Shown piece by piece: positions 1 to 6,760 of a stretch of 17,274 nucleotides of DNA (position 1 is the first letter of the stretch; every line of letters begins with the position of its first letter). The position numbers were made by a program, and so were the translations under genes. The DNA comes from Elusimicrobiota bacterium (GTDB lineage: Bacteria > Elusimicrobiota > Elusimicrobia > 2-01-FULL-59-12 > JACPXA01): the NCBI GenBank assembly GCA_016196785.1, contig JACPXA010000129.1, positions 1-17,274 of the forward strand. Direction: 5' to 3'. The notes under the pieces are model-generated. The model saw nothing but the letters and a program-made list of their open reading frames with translations. It made no database searches and was not told the origin of the DNA.

Positions 1-301
1 GGAGGCCGCTGGTCTTACCCACCGCCTGGATCATGACCGCTCCGTCCTCTATTTGAATGGCCGCTTGGTACTTCCCAACGCCCCCTAATTCCCCACTAAT
101 TTCTTTGACAGGGCCGGTCGTGGTCTTGATCACCCACAGCGCCTGGGCCACCCCCGCTTCTGCCAGTGTTCTCGCCTTCAAAACTTGGTTGTAGTTCAAC
201 GACCGTTTGGACTGAAGTTGCGTCAGGATTGACACCAAAGTCCCCATGGCCAGCAACGCTGTCGCTAATAGTAAGGCTAGTACCAGCGCATCCCCCCGCA
301 T
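1..301 (-). CDS. Pilin-like (PilX/GspK-type) membrane-anchored protein, N-terminal part
   Basis: Partial: the 3' end lies outside the window. From the ATG at 301 the frame reads MRGDALVLALLLATALLAMG, then a second hydrophobic stretch, a basic/polar segment and LAEAGVAQALW. A short basic leader ending in Gly, one hydrophobic helix of about 20 residues, then the AEAGV..AL signature is the N-terminal plan of PilX, GspK and similar minor pilins that are processed by prepilin peptidase. The protein would sit in the inner membrane or a pilus/type II secretion pseudopilus. About 100 codons are visible. The ATG is in the same frame as the endonuclease III gene upstream, with no stop between them, so the natural N-terminus is uncertain: separate start, coupled start, or fusion. 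Family assignment rests on N-terminal pattern only. Confidence 0.6.
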   Translation of the reverse strand, partial: MRGDALVLALLLATALLAMGTLVSILTQLQSKRSLNYNQVLKARTLAEAGVAQALWVIKTTTGPVKEISGELGGVGKYQAAIQIEDGAVMIQAVGKTSGL

Positions 302-916
302 CTGTCGCTTTAACGGGTAAGAGCACAAGCGATCAATAGGGCATTGGAAACATTGGGGGGTGACAGCTTTGCAGATGGCGCGGCCGTGGTCAATCAGCAG
401 AAAGGCAAACCGGGTCCAGTCTTTCTTGGGGATGATCGGCATGAGGTCTCGCTCGATTTTTTCGGGGTCTGTCTGTTTGGTGAGCCCTAGCCTAGAGGCT
501 ATTCTTTTCACATGAGTATCAACGACAATTCCTTGAGCTTGAAAGCAGTTTCCTAAGATCACGTTGGCGGTTTTCCGACCAACCCCTGGCAACTGGGTGA
601 GTTCCTCCATCGTCTCAGGGATTTTCCCTCCCCACCGTTCCTCTAACATGCGGCAGGCGCTGAGAATGCTTTTGGCCTTCATCCGGTAAAAGCCGGTGGA
701 ACGAATCTCTCGTTCAAAGATGAAGGGGTCGGCTTGGGCGTAATCCTTGGCCGTCCGATATTTTTTGAACAACGTCTGTGTAACCTGGTTGACTCGCACA
801 TCGGTACACTGCGCCGAGAGGATCGTCGCCACAAGTAGTTCCAGCGGATTCGAGTAGTTCAAGGCGCACTTGGAGTCGGGGTAGGTTTTCATCAGCGCCG
901 CGATGATTTTCTTCAC
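302..916 (-). CDS. nth: Endonuclease III (DNA glycosylase/AP lyase), no stop codon
   Basis: Base-excision repair glycosylase for oxidised pyrimidines with AP-lyase activity. It was translated by hand, because the frame runs open off the window. The chosen start is the GTG at 916 (VKKIIAALMKTYPDS); another in-frame GTG lies at 922. Family marks are LLVATILSAQCTDVRVN, the helix-hairpin-helix LPGVGRKTANV containing the catalytic Lys, VDTHV containing the catalytic Asp, and a complete C-X6-C-X2-C-X5-C [4Fe-4S] loop (C-KAVTPQ-C-FQ-C-PIDRL-C). The 205 codons up to position 302 match the usual length of about 210 residues, and the chain should end a few residues after the last Cys (LCSYPLKRQ). No stop occurs there and the frame continues into the pilin-like segment. 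It follows polX after a REP-like palindrome that overlaps the start region. Confidence 0.9.
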
Positions 917-961
917 CCTCACCCTACCCTCTCCCCTCGAGGGAGAGGGAGGGGGTGAGGG
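916..961. repeat. REP-like GC-rich palindrome between polX and nth
   Basis: An imperfect 46-base inverted repeat with two nested arms. The inner arms ccctctccc (927-935) and gggagaggg (941-949) enclose a 5-base loop, and the outer arms ccctcaccc (916-924) and gggtgaggg (953-961) flank them. This CCCTCACCC/CCCTCTCCC type of palindrome is a widespread dispersed intergenic repeat in bacteria (general knowledge). It lies just downstream of the polX stop and touches both candidate GTG starts of nth. The folded RNA could therefore affect polX mRNA stability or nth initiation. It has no following U-run, so it is not a classical terminator. Confidence 0.7.
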
Positions 962-978
962 GGTTTGATTAGTTCCCT

Positions 979-2700
979 TCATCTAAGTTTGCGAGCCTGA
1001 AGAAATTTGACCATCTTGGCGACAGGGAGCGTGTTGATCACGTCGCTAGCGGTAAACCAGGCCTTACGGGCGATCCCTACCCCATAGCGGACGTCCTTCA
1101 ACCCTTCGGTGCTGTGCGCATCGGGATTGATGCTGATTTTAACTCCCAGCTTCTTGGCGAGCTGGCCCCAGCGCCAGTCGAGATCAAAGCGATGCGGGTT
1201 TGCATTCAACTCCACCACGACTCCATGGTCCGCCGCCACTTTGAGCACCTCGGGGATGTTGACTTGGTATCCCTCACGCTCAAGGAGGAGACGTCCGGTC
1301 GGATGGCCGAACATGGTGGTGTGTTTGTTCTTGATGGCGGTGATGACCCGTTTGGTCATCTCGGTTTCAGACATGGTAAACCGGCTGTGGATGGAGGCGA
1401 TGACGAAGTCAAAGCCGGCTAGGATCCGTTCGGGATAGTCGAGAGCCCCATCGGTAAGAATATCGGACTCAATCCCTTTAAGAATGGTGATCTGGGGAAA
1501 CTGCCGCTGGAGTTGGTCCAGCTCCTTTTGCTGCTGCTTCACTTGATCGTCTTTCAGCCCGCCGGCGTAAGCGGCGGATTTGCTGTGATCTGAGATGCCC
1601 ACGTATTCAAAGCCCAGGCGAGTGGCCATCTCAATCATGTCTTTCAGCGGAGCCTTGCCATCGCTCCAGGTGGAGTGCACGTGGAACACCCCGCGGATGT
1701 CTCCGTCCTCGATCAATCGGGGGAGGGTCCCCCGCTCCGCGGCTTCGATTTCCCCTTGATCTTCTCGGAGTTCCGGGGGAATATACGCCAGCTTGAGTGC
1801 CTTGAAGATCTCCGCCTCATCCGTGCATGGGATCAAGCGGTCCCCGCGGAACAAGCCGTATTCATTGAGTTTGTAATTGAAGGTTTTTGCCCGACTACGG
1901 AGGGCGGTGTTATGCTCCGCACTACCTGTGAAGTAGTGCAAGGCGTAAGGAAACTCTTTATCGTTAACCACCCGGAGATCAACCCGGATGCCGGACCGGA
2001 GGGCAACGCTGGATTTGGTATCCCCTTTGGCCGCAACAGCTTCAACATCTGGGAGTCGCGAAAAGGTCTCCATGACCCCTTCAGTGCGACGTGCGCTGAC
2101 GACCAGATCAATGTCCTTGATGATCTCTTTATGGCGCCGGAGACTCCCGGCCACGATCAACCGGATAACGTCGGGATGTTGTTTCAGGGCGGTCGCAATC
2201 GCCTGGGCTTCCTCGAAGGCTTGGTCATACAGAAAGTGGTCTTGGTGGCGCTTCAGGTATTGCAGGCCGTTCAGAATATTCTCCTGCATCTTGGTCCCAA
2301 ACCCCGCGAGGCCCAGGAGCCGGTTTTTCCGGCAGGCAGTCTCCAGTGCTGGCAGGGTTTTGATCCCTAGCTCTTCGTACAAGACCTTCACCCGTTTGGG
2401 CCCCAGCCCCTGGACCCGCAGCATGTCCTGGACACCCGCCGGGAAACTTTTTTTTAGCTCCTCGTAATACGGAAGCTGTCCTCGGGTGACCAGCTCGGTG
2501 ATCTTCTCACTGAGCCCCTCCCCAATGCCCTTGATCTCGACCAGTTGCCCCGTCTTGACCAGCGTGCTGACTTGCGTGCTCAATCCGGCGATGGTCCGGG
2601 CCGCGTTGGCATACGCCCGACACTTAAAGGGGTTTTCCCCCTTTAATTCGAGGAGCGCACTAATCTCTTCCAAAACCGCCGCCACCTCTTTATTATCCAT
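979..2700 (-). CDS. polX: DNA polymerase/3'-5' exonuclease PolX
   Basis: Family X DNA polymerase fused to a PHP-type metal-dependent exonuclease, used in gap filling and base-excision repair. The start chosen is the ATG at 2700 (MDNKEVAAVLEEI), which gives 573 residues; this matches bacterial PolX of about 570 and discards a 7-residue upstream extension. Three helix-hairpin-helix motifs occupy the N-terminal third (IKGIGEGLSEKI, VQGLGPKRVKVLYEELGI, LAGFGTKMQENIL). The nucleotidyltransferase core shows GSLRR near residue 185, the metal pair DID near 196-198, the third Asp in RVDLR near 240, and FTGS near 258. The PHP domain begins with HVHSTWSDG near 340 and continues through SDHS, HPTGR, NANPHR and INPDAHS. 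All metal ligands appear intact. The start codon overlaps the queG stop (ATGGATAA), so translation is probably coupled. Confidence 0.95.
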   Translation of the reverse strand: MDNKEVAAVLEEISALLELKGENPFKCRAYANAARTIAGLSTQVSTLVKTGQLVEIKGIGEGLSEKITELVTRGQLPYYEELKKSFPAGVQDMLRVQGLGPKRVKVLYEELGIKTLPALETACRKNRLLGLAGFGTKMQENILNGLQYLKRHQDHFLYDQAFEEAQAIATALKQHPDVIRLIVAGSLRRHKEIIKDIDLVVSARRTEGVMETFSRLPDVEAVAAKGDTKSSVALRSGIRVDLRVVNDKEFPYALHYFTGSAEHNTALRSRAKTFNYKLNEYGLFRGDRLIPCTDEAEIFKALKLAYIPPELREDQGEIEAAERGTLPRLIEDGDIRGVFHVHSTWSDGKAPLKDMIEMATRLGFEYVGISDHSKSAAYAGGLKDDQVKQQQKELDQLQRQFPQITILKGIESDILTDGALDYPERILAGFDFVIASIHSRFTMSETEMTKRVITAIKNKHTTMFGHPTGRLLLEREGYQVNIPEVLKVAADHGVVVELNANPHRFDLDWRWGQLAKKLGVKISINPDAHSTEGLKDVRYGVGIARKAWFTASDVINTLPVAKMVKFLQARKLR

Positions 2701-3829
2701 GACATGGGGACAGACGAGCAACTGTCTTCAAGACGTCATCTAGGAGGGCTGTTTTAATTTCTTCGTTAACAGTTGAGTCTGTTTCTATGGCTAGGTGTTG
2801 AGCGAGCGCGGTGCGTGCTTCGGAGGTGTTGATCTTGCCCAGCGCCCAGGCGACGTGGGTCCGCACCAACGGATCTGGGTCCTCCAGTGCTTTGCTAAGT
2901 GCGGGTACCGCCTCAGGTGCCTGACTGTTCCCCAGCGCAATGGCCACATTGCGTAGGAAGCCGGACCGCTTGGCCCGTTTGATCGGGCTGTGCCGAAAAC
3001 GTGCATTGAACGCTTCCTCAGAGAGGCTCAGGAGCTCAATGAGGTCCGGCACCAGGGTGCCTTCCCTCGGGTGAAAAGCAGCCTCTGGCGTGACCTGGGC
3101 GTGGGTGTTCCAGGGGCACACGTCCTGGCAGTCATCACAACCAAAGATATGGTTCCCCATCTTGGAACGCAGTTCTCGTGGGATAATGCCCCGATGTTCG
3201 ATGGTCAAGTAGGCGATGCACCGTCTGGCATCCACGACATAGGGAGCGACAATGGCGCCGGTCGGGCAGACATCAATACAGCGGGTGCAGCGCCCACAGA
3301 GATCTCGTTGAGGAGCATCAGGCTCGAGCTCAACGTTCAGGATGATCTCGCCAAGGAAGACCCACGACCCCAGCTCTTTGGTGATGACATTTGAGTGCTT
3401 ACCCTGCCAGCCAATCCCCGCTTTTGCCGCCCAGACTTTTTCTAATACTGCGCTGGTATCTACACAGACCTTGGCGACAACGCCAGGGAACGTCTGGACG
3501 ATCAGTTGCTGGAACGCCTCGAGCCGTTCCCTCAGCAGTTCGTGGTAATCCTCCCCCCAGGCATACCGAGAAATTCGACCAGATAAGGGAATCCCTTCGG
3601 GAGAGGTATAGTAATTCATGGCGAGGCACACGATCGTCTTAGCGTCTGGCAGGTGTTGGCGGGGGTCTGCTCGTCGTTCCGGATCGTAGGCCATCCACCC
3701 CATCGTCCCGTGAAAGTTCGCCCTGAGCCACTCCTCAAAGTGCTTTTTTTCAGTGAGATCCGTCAGGCGGGCAATGCCGACTTTCTGGAATCCAAACGTG
3801 GAGGCCTTTGCTTTGATCCAGGACCTCAT
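2693..3829 (-). CDS. queG: Epoxyqueuosine reductase QueG with C-terminal HEAT repeats
   Basis: Last step of queuosine synthesis: a cobalamin and [4Fe-4S]-dependent enzyme that reduces epoxyqueuosine to queuosine in the wobble position of GUN-anticodon tRNAs. The 378 residues include the N-terminal GFQKVGIARL, the conserved VDTSAVLEK segment with its Asp near 124, and GWQGKHSNV. The two [4Fe-4S] clusters are supplied by CGRCTRCIDVCP (Cys 178, 181, 184, 188), a lone Cys at 204, and CDDCQDVCPWN (Cys 231, 234, 238). Residues about 295-345 form HEAT-like repeats (AVPALSKALEDPDPLVRTHVAWAL), as in the longer QueG form. The ATG at 3829 lies 11 bases after the stop of the DUF2203 gene, and its 3' end overlaps polX. 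The cobalamin need fits loosely with the BtuF-like protein at the other end of the window, though the two are not linked. Confidence 0.95.
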   Translation of the reverse strand: MRSWIKAKASTFGFQKVGIARLTDLTEKKHFEEWLRANFHGTMGWMAYDPERRADPRQHLPDAKTIVCLAMNYYTSPEGIPLSGRISRYAWGEDYHELLRERLEAFQQLIVQTFPGVVAKVCVDTSAVLEKVWAAKAGIGWQGKHSNVITKELGSWVFLGEIILNVELEPDAPQRDLCGRCTRCIDVCPTGAIVAPYVVDARRCIAYLTIEHRGIIPRELRSKMGNHIFGCDDCQDVCPWNTHAQVTPEAAFHPREGTLVPDLIELLSLSEEAFNARFRHSPIKRAKRSGFLRNVAIALGNSQAPEAVPALSKALEDPDPLVRTHVAWALGKINTSEARTALAQHLAIETDSTVNEEIKTALLDDVLKTVARLSPCHG

Positions 3830-3840
3830 TCCGTTATCGG

Positions 3841-4272
3841 TCAGTGCGCAGTCTGCTTTGGCCAGGTGCGGGGGAGGGGTTTGCGGCCGGTGACCCCTTC
3901 CTCAAGGCCGTGCCAGTAGCGGACGGCTTTTTCCCCTTTGCGCCAGCAAAGCCACACCTCTCGGCCCGCGAGTGAAGCCGGGAAATCCACCAGTCCCTGA
4001 TCCACATCCTTCATAACCCCGCCCACCTTGAGGAGCTCGCCAATCCCCTGGTTAATGGAATCCACCAGAAATTTGACTTGAGAGTCAAGAATCCCCTCTT
4101 CGGCGAGTTGGGTCGCTGCTGGAGCACGTTTCGGGTCACCGTTGGAGTGACCTAACTTCGCCGCGAGTTCCTCAGCACGGTGCTTCCACATGAGGATGCG
4201 ATCAACGAGCTCTTCCAATTGAGGAATCAGTTCGTTCACCTCGTCAGGCGTGAAATACCGTGCGGTGTTCAT
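3841..4272 (-). CDS. DUF2203 domain-containing protein
   Basis: A 143-residue protein of unknown function. The DUF2203 pattern is recognisable along its whole length: the opening ARYFTPDEVNELIPQLEELVDRI, a central charged helical stretch, then KDVDQGLVDFPA, REVWLCWRKGE, VRYWHGLEEGVTGR and a Pro-Leu end. The two conserved Trp/His clusters (LCW..GE and YWH) look like a small binding site, but no activity is established for the family. There is no signal peptide or membrane segment. The ATG overlaps the stop of the methyltransferase gene by 4 bases, so it belongs to the same operon. DUF2203 genes are often found near core metabolic and RNA-modification genes, which gives no specific role. Confidence 0.85.
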   Translation of the reverse strand: MNTARYFTPDEVNELIPQLEELVDRILMWKHRAEELAAKLGHSNGDPKRAPAATQLAEEGILDSQVKFLVDSINQGIGELLKVGGVMKDVDQGLVDFPASLAGREVWLCWRKGEKAVRYWHGLEEGVTGRKPLPRTWPKQTAH

Positions 4273-4967
4273 GTTTTTCTCCCTTGGTAGAGAATGACAG
4301 TCCCCCAGGTGAGGGGTGTTGCCTGGACGGCGGAGAACCCCGCCTCTCGAAGGGTTGTCAGGAATGCCAAGGGGTCGAGAAACCCCTGGATCGAGTCACG
4401 GAGATAGTGAAATGGGATCGTCTCCCCCGTCAGCCAGTGGCCGAGGCGGGGGAGGGCGAAACGGACATAGGCACCATGGATTGCACGTGCCATCATCCAG
4501 GTGGGTCGGCTGAATTCTAAGATGAGGACCTGCCCCCCGGGGGTGAGCACCCGAGCCATTTCTCCTAGGACTTGTCTCAGACGGGAACAGACGTGCCGCA
4601 TCGCGAAGGCGTTGGTGAGCCAGGTGAAGGTACCGTCAGGATACGGCAACGCCTCGGCCCACCCTTCCGTCAACTGGATCCTGTCCTTGAGACCAACCCG
4701 GCTCGCTTTCTCCCTCGCAAACGCCAGCATCTGTGGCGAAAAGTCCAACCCTTCGATGCGCGTCAGGCAAGGTCGCTCGCGGGCTGCGAGGATCGCCAGT
4801 TCCCCCGTCCCAGTGGCCACATCCAACAGCGCCCCCGCGTCGTGTGGTGGAATGCGTTGGATGGTGACGCGGCGCCACCAGCGATCCAACCCAAGGCTGG
4901 CTAGTCGGTTGAAGCGATCATACCGGGGTGCCAACTGGTTAAACAACGCCTGCACATCAGGAGACAT
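4269..4967 (-). CDS. menG: Class I SAM methyltransferase, UbiE/MenG (COQ5) family
   Basis: C-methylation of demethylmenaquinone (or the 2-polyprenyl-benzoquinol intermediate) at the membrane during quinone synthesis. The 232 residues show the family's motifs in order: YDRFNRLASLGLDRWWRR at 16-33, the SAM-binding loop LDVATGTGELA at 48-58, GLDFSPQMLAFA at 74-85, and GGQVLILEFSRP at 144-155. The usual FG(I/L)RN motif is FAMRH here (121-125), and the tail (ETIPFHYLRDSIQGF) fits the Y.YL..SI.. motif. Whether the substrate is mena- or ubiquinone cannot be read from the sequence. Its start lies inside the end of the ThyX-like gene (11-base overlap) and its end overlaps the DUF2203 gene, a sign of coupled translation. 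Confidence 0.88.
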   Translation of the reverse strand: MSPDVQALFNQLAPRYDRFNRLASLGLDRWWRRVTIQRIPPHDAGALLDVATGTGELAILAARERPCLTRIEGLDFSPQMLAFAREKASRVGLKDRIQLTEGWAEALPYPDGTFTWLTNAFAMRHVCSRLRQVLGEMARVLTPGGQVLILEFSRPTWMMARAIHGAYVRFALPRLGHWLTGETIPFHYLRDSIQGFLDPLAFLTTLREAGFSAVQATPLTWGTVILYQGRKT

Positions 4968-6630
4968 GTTCCAGCTTTGTTCGTTTTGCCTCCGTGCGGA
5001 CCTCGGCGTCTCCCCGCCCTAAGGGATAGTCATTCAGGTCCACGTATTTCATCCACTCAACAAGCAGGGGGTGAGTTTCCTTCACCAGGGTGTACATCCG
5101 TTGAGCCACCTTGCGGTAGGCAGGATGTCCCTGCTTGCCAGTCCGTAATTCGGCAAAGTGAAAAAGCTCTCGGAGATTCATATACATGTACCATCGAATA
5201 TGAAAAGCCAAGGGGACCACATACTGCGCCTCGATGGGGTAGATCGTGTAGATCTGCTCGTAGACCTCGGCTGCTTGCGCCATACAGCGGTCAAAGGGTC
5301 CCTGCAGCCCTGCCTCCCTGAGTTCTGACGGGACGGTGTAGCCGTGCCTCACCGTCAGCACCTGGCGGTCTTGGGTGAGCATCCGATGCCGCTGTAAGTC
5401 CCGGTAGATGCCGTAATCCGCCACGATTTCAAAGCGATAGGAGACGTTCTCAAACGCCCGACCCGGCTTATCGCGTCGGTTGGTTCTCCGCTGGAGGGCT
5501 TCTGTCAGAACCTTCCGTCGTTCGTTGGTCGTCATCCCCTTGGCCTTCCTTCTTAACTCAGCATAACTAAGGTGGGAGATCGGGAAGAGAATCGCCGTAA
5601 TGACCTCAACCTCGGCCTCTGGGCTACACCAATCGAGCCGCACCGAGGGGTCTTGGTGGGTAGGGCAGGTGATAGCCGGAGGAACGACCTCCCCCCACCG
5701 TTTCAAGGCAGCGCGGGTATCCGTCAGGTACTGGCTAGGTTTGGCCCGCTTGACGAACGAGGGAATGACTTTGTTTAACTCCCGGTGCATCTGGGATGCC
5801 AACTCGCGGGCCTCAGTGAACTCGCTAGAGTAGAGTTTAGTGAGCAGATACTCGAAAGAGCGGCCATCCGCAAAAATCCCCACGTTGGTCCGGGTGGCGG
5901 CCGGCAACAACCCTCTTAGACAATCACAGGCGGCGGCTCGGACGGCGGACCGATAGGCGACCTCCGCCTGTTTGCGTTTCACAGGGTCTCGCACATCTCG
6001 AAAGGTGAGCTCATCACCCCCCTCCGGATCCTTGAATTGGAAGTCATCCAGGCCTAACCGTTGCTGGATGTACGTGACCAGGGGCTCTTTTAACTGAGCA
6101 TAGGTGTCAAACAGCAGGTGCATCAACCGCACATAAGCCTCAGCGAACTGCGATCGCACGATGGCCGGCTCTTTGTAGAAGAGGTACTCCCCCTCTTGCT
6201 TTTGGTCGAACCACACATACCGCGTGGATTTCTCTAAAGGCGAGGTCAACCGCGCATCTTCCAGCACCTTGCTCACGATGTTGGATACCCCTTCACAGCC
6301 GATGTGGGCACCGGCCAAATCAGCCACGGAGTCATCCCCATATCCGACCAACACCCGGTCATAGAAGGCTTCGGCTTTCTGGACGGCCCGGGACAGGTCC
6401 ACCCCGCTTCCCACCGTATTCCCCACGATCTCGGCAAATTCCATCTTGGGATCCTTGATAAAATCATCCAGCAAGGTGCGGCGAAGGCTTTTGCTGGACC
6501 GGCTGTACCGGGAGAACACCGCGCCCTTGATGACCTCCGGCAGGTTGATCAGGCAGAACACCGGTTGATCAAGGTTCGTGAAGAAGGGTTCGAGGATTTT
6601 CCGTTCTTGTTCGGTGAAGGTCTCAGGCAT
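4957..6630 (-). CDS. thyX: Long ThyX-like (Thy1 family) protein with two Thy1 repeats
   Basis: ThyX makes dTMP from dUMP with FAD and methylene-tetrahydrofolate. Normal ThyX has about 220-250 residues; this protein has 557 and looks like two divergent Thy1 units. Unit 1 (about 95-300) has GYGDDSVADLAGAH, the GVSN helix, and EKSTRYVWF, which resembles the Ser-x-Arg-Tyr end of the ThyX signature but lacks RHR. Unit 2 (about 385-530) has LQRHRMLTQDRQVLTVRHGY, which keeps RHR but not the following Ser residues, and then VPLAFHIRWYMYMNLRELFHFAELR, a good match to the ThyX NLR..HF..LR segment. The long form is known and usually annotated as FAD-dependent thymidylate synthase. Because the signature is split between the halves, activity should not be assumed. 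It leads the operon and overlaps menG by 11 bases. Confidence 0.75.
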   Translation of the reverse strand: MPETFTEQERKILEPFFTNLDQPVFCLINLPEVIKGAVFSRYSRSSKSLRRTLLDDFIKDPKMEFAEIVGNTVGSGVDLSRAVQKAEAFYDRVLVGYGDDSVADLAGAHIGCEGVSNIVSKVLEDARLTSPLEKSTRYVWFDQKQEGEYLFYKEPAIVRSQFAEAYVRLMHLLFDTYAQLKEPLVTYIQQRLGLDDFQFKDPEGGDELTFRDVRDPVKRKQAEVAYRSAVRAAACDCLRGLLPAATRTNVGIFADGRSFEYLLTKLYSSEFTEARELASQMHRELNKVIPSFVKRAKPSQYLTDTRAALKRWGEVVPPAITCPTHQDPSVRLDWCSPEAEVEVITAILFPISHLSYAELRRKAKGMTTNERRKVLTEALQRRTNRRDKPGRAFENVSYRFEIVADYGIYRDLQRHRMLTQDRQVLTVRHGYTVPSELREAGLQGPFDRCMAQAAEVYEQIYTIYPIEAQYVVPLAFHIRWYMYMNLRELFHFAELRTGKQGHPAYRKVAQRMYTLVKETHPLLVEWMKYVDLNDYPLGRGDAEVRTEAKRTKLEHVS

Positions 6631-6656
6631 GGGATTGAAGAGTTTTTCTGTTAGCT

Positions 6657-6662
6657 ATTGTA
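6657..6662 (-). promoter_or_regulatory. Possible -10 element for the thyX operon
   Basis: The minus-strand hexamer TACAAT lies about 27 bases before the thyX ATG, inside the only gap ahead of this long operon, and partly overlaps the 46-base repeat. No convincing -35 hexamer is seen at 16-18 bases. The matching place ahead of the glycosidase gene at 12445 reads TAAAAT, so the repeat may carry a promoter in both locations. Weak evidence. Confidence 0.3.
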
Positions 6663-6706
6663 CTAACTTTTTAATGATAGGCGGGGGTGTGTTCCGGGGC
6701 TTTCAG
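6661..6706 (-). repeat. 46-base direct repeat, left copy (DUF362 gene 3' end)
   Basis: Matches 12473-12518 at 44 of 46 positions in the same orientation. In the right copy the sequence is the last codons of the DUF362 gene, its stop and the bases just after it. The two copies bound the 5.8 kb glycosidase block. Confidence 0.85.
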
Positions 6707-6760
6707 ACCGAGTGCAATGGAAACCCAGAAGATGGCAGCGGGAATCTTTGTGGGGCCTAC
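6671..6760 (-). pseudogene. Truncated 3' remnant of a DUF362-like gene
   Basis: Read in the frame that ends at the TAA at 6671-6673, this stretch gives PTKIPAAIF, eight further residues, then LKAPEHTPAYH and stop. The intact DUF362 gene ends PTRVLQSLF, then LWLKAREHAPAYH and stop. The last 11 residues match nearly exactly, and the part before aligns loosely with a three-residue insertion. No DUF362 core exists further upstream: the frame runs into the 3' end of the glycosidase-like gene at 6757. I read this as the tail of a second DUF362-like gene left by duplication and deletion. The match before the last 16 codons is weak. A GC-rich hairpin (6750-6771) covers the glycosidase stop codon but has no U-run. 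Confidence 0.6.

Noticed and set aside
96..326. Minus-strand frame of 76 codons starting at 326
   Set aside because: It overlaps the end of nth and the pilin-like segment in another frame; the hydrophobic pilin-type pattern and the AEAGV signature lie in the frame starting at 301.
1675..2370. Plus-strand open frame of 231 codons
   Set aside because: Lies wholly inside polX, which has all family motifs on the other strand; the translation has no recognisable domain and is an antisense shadow.
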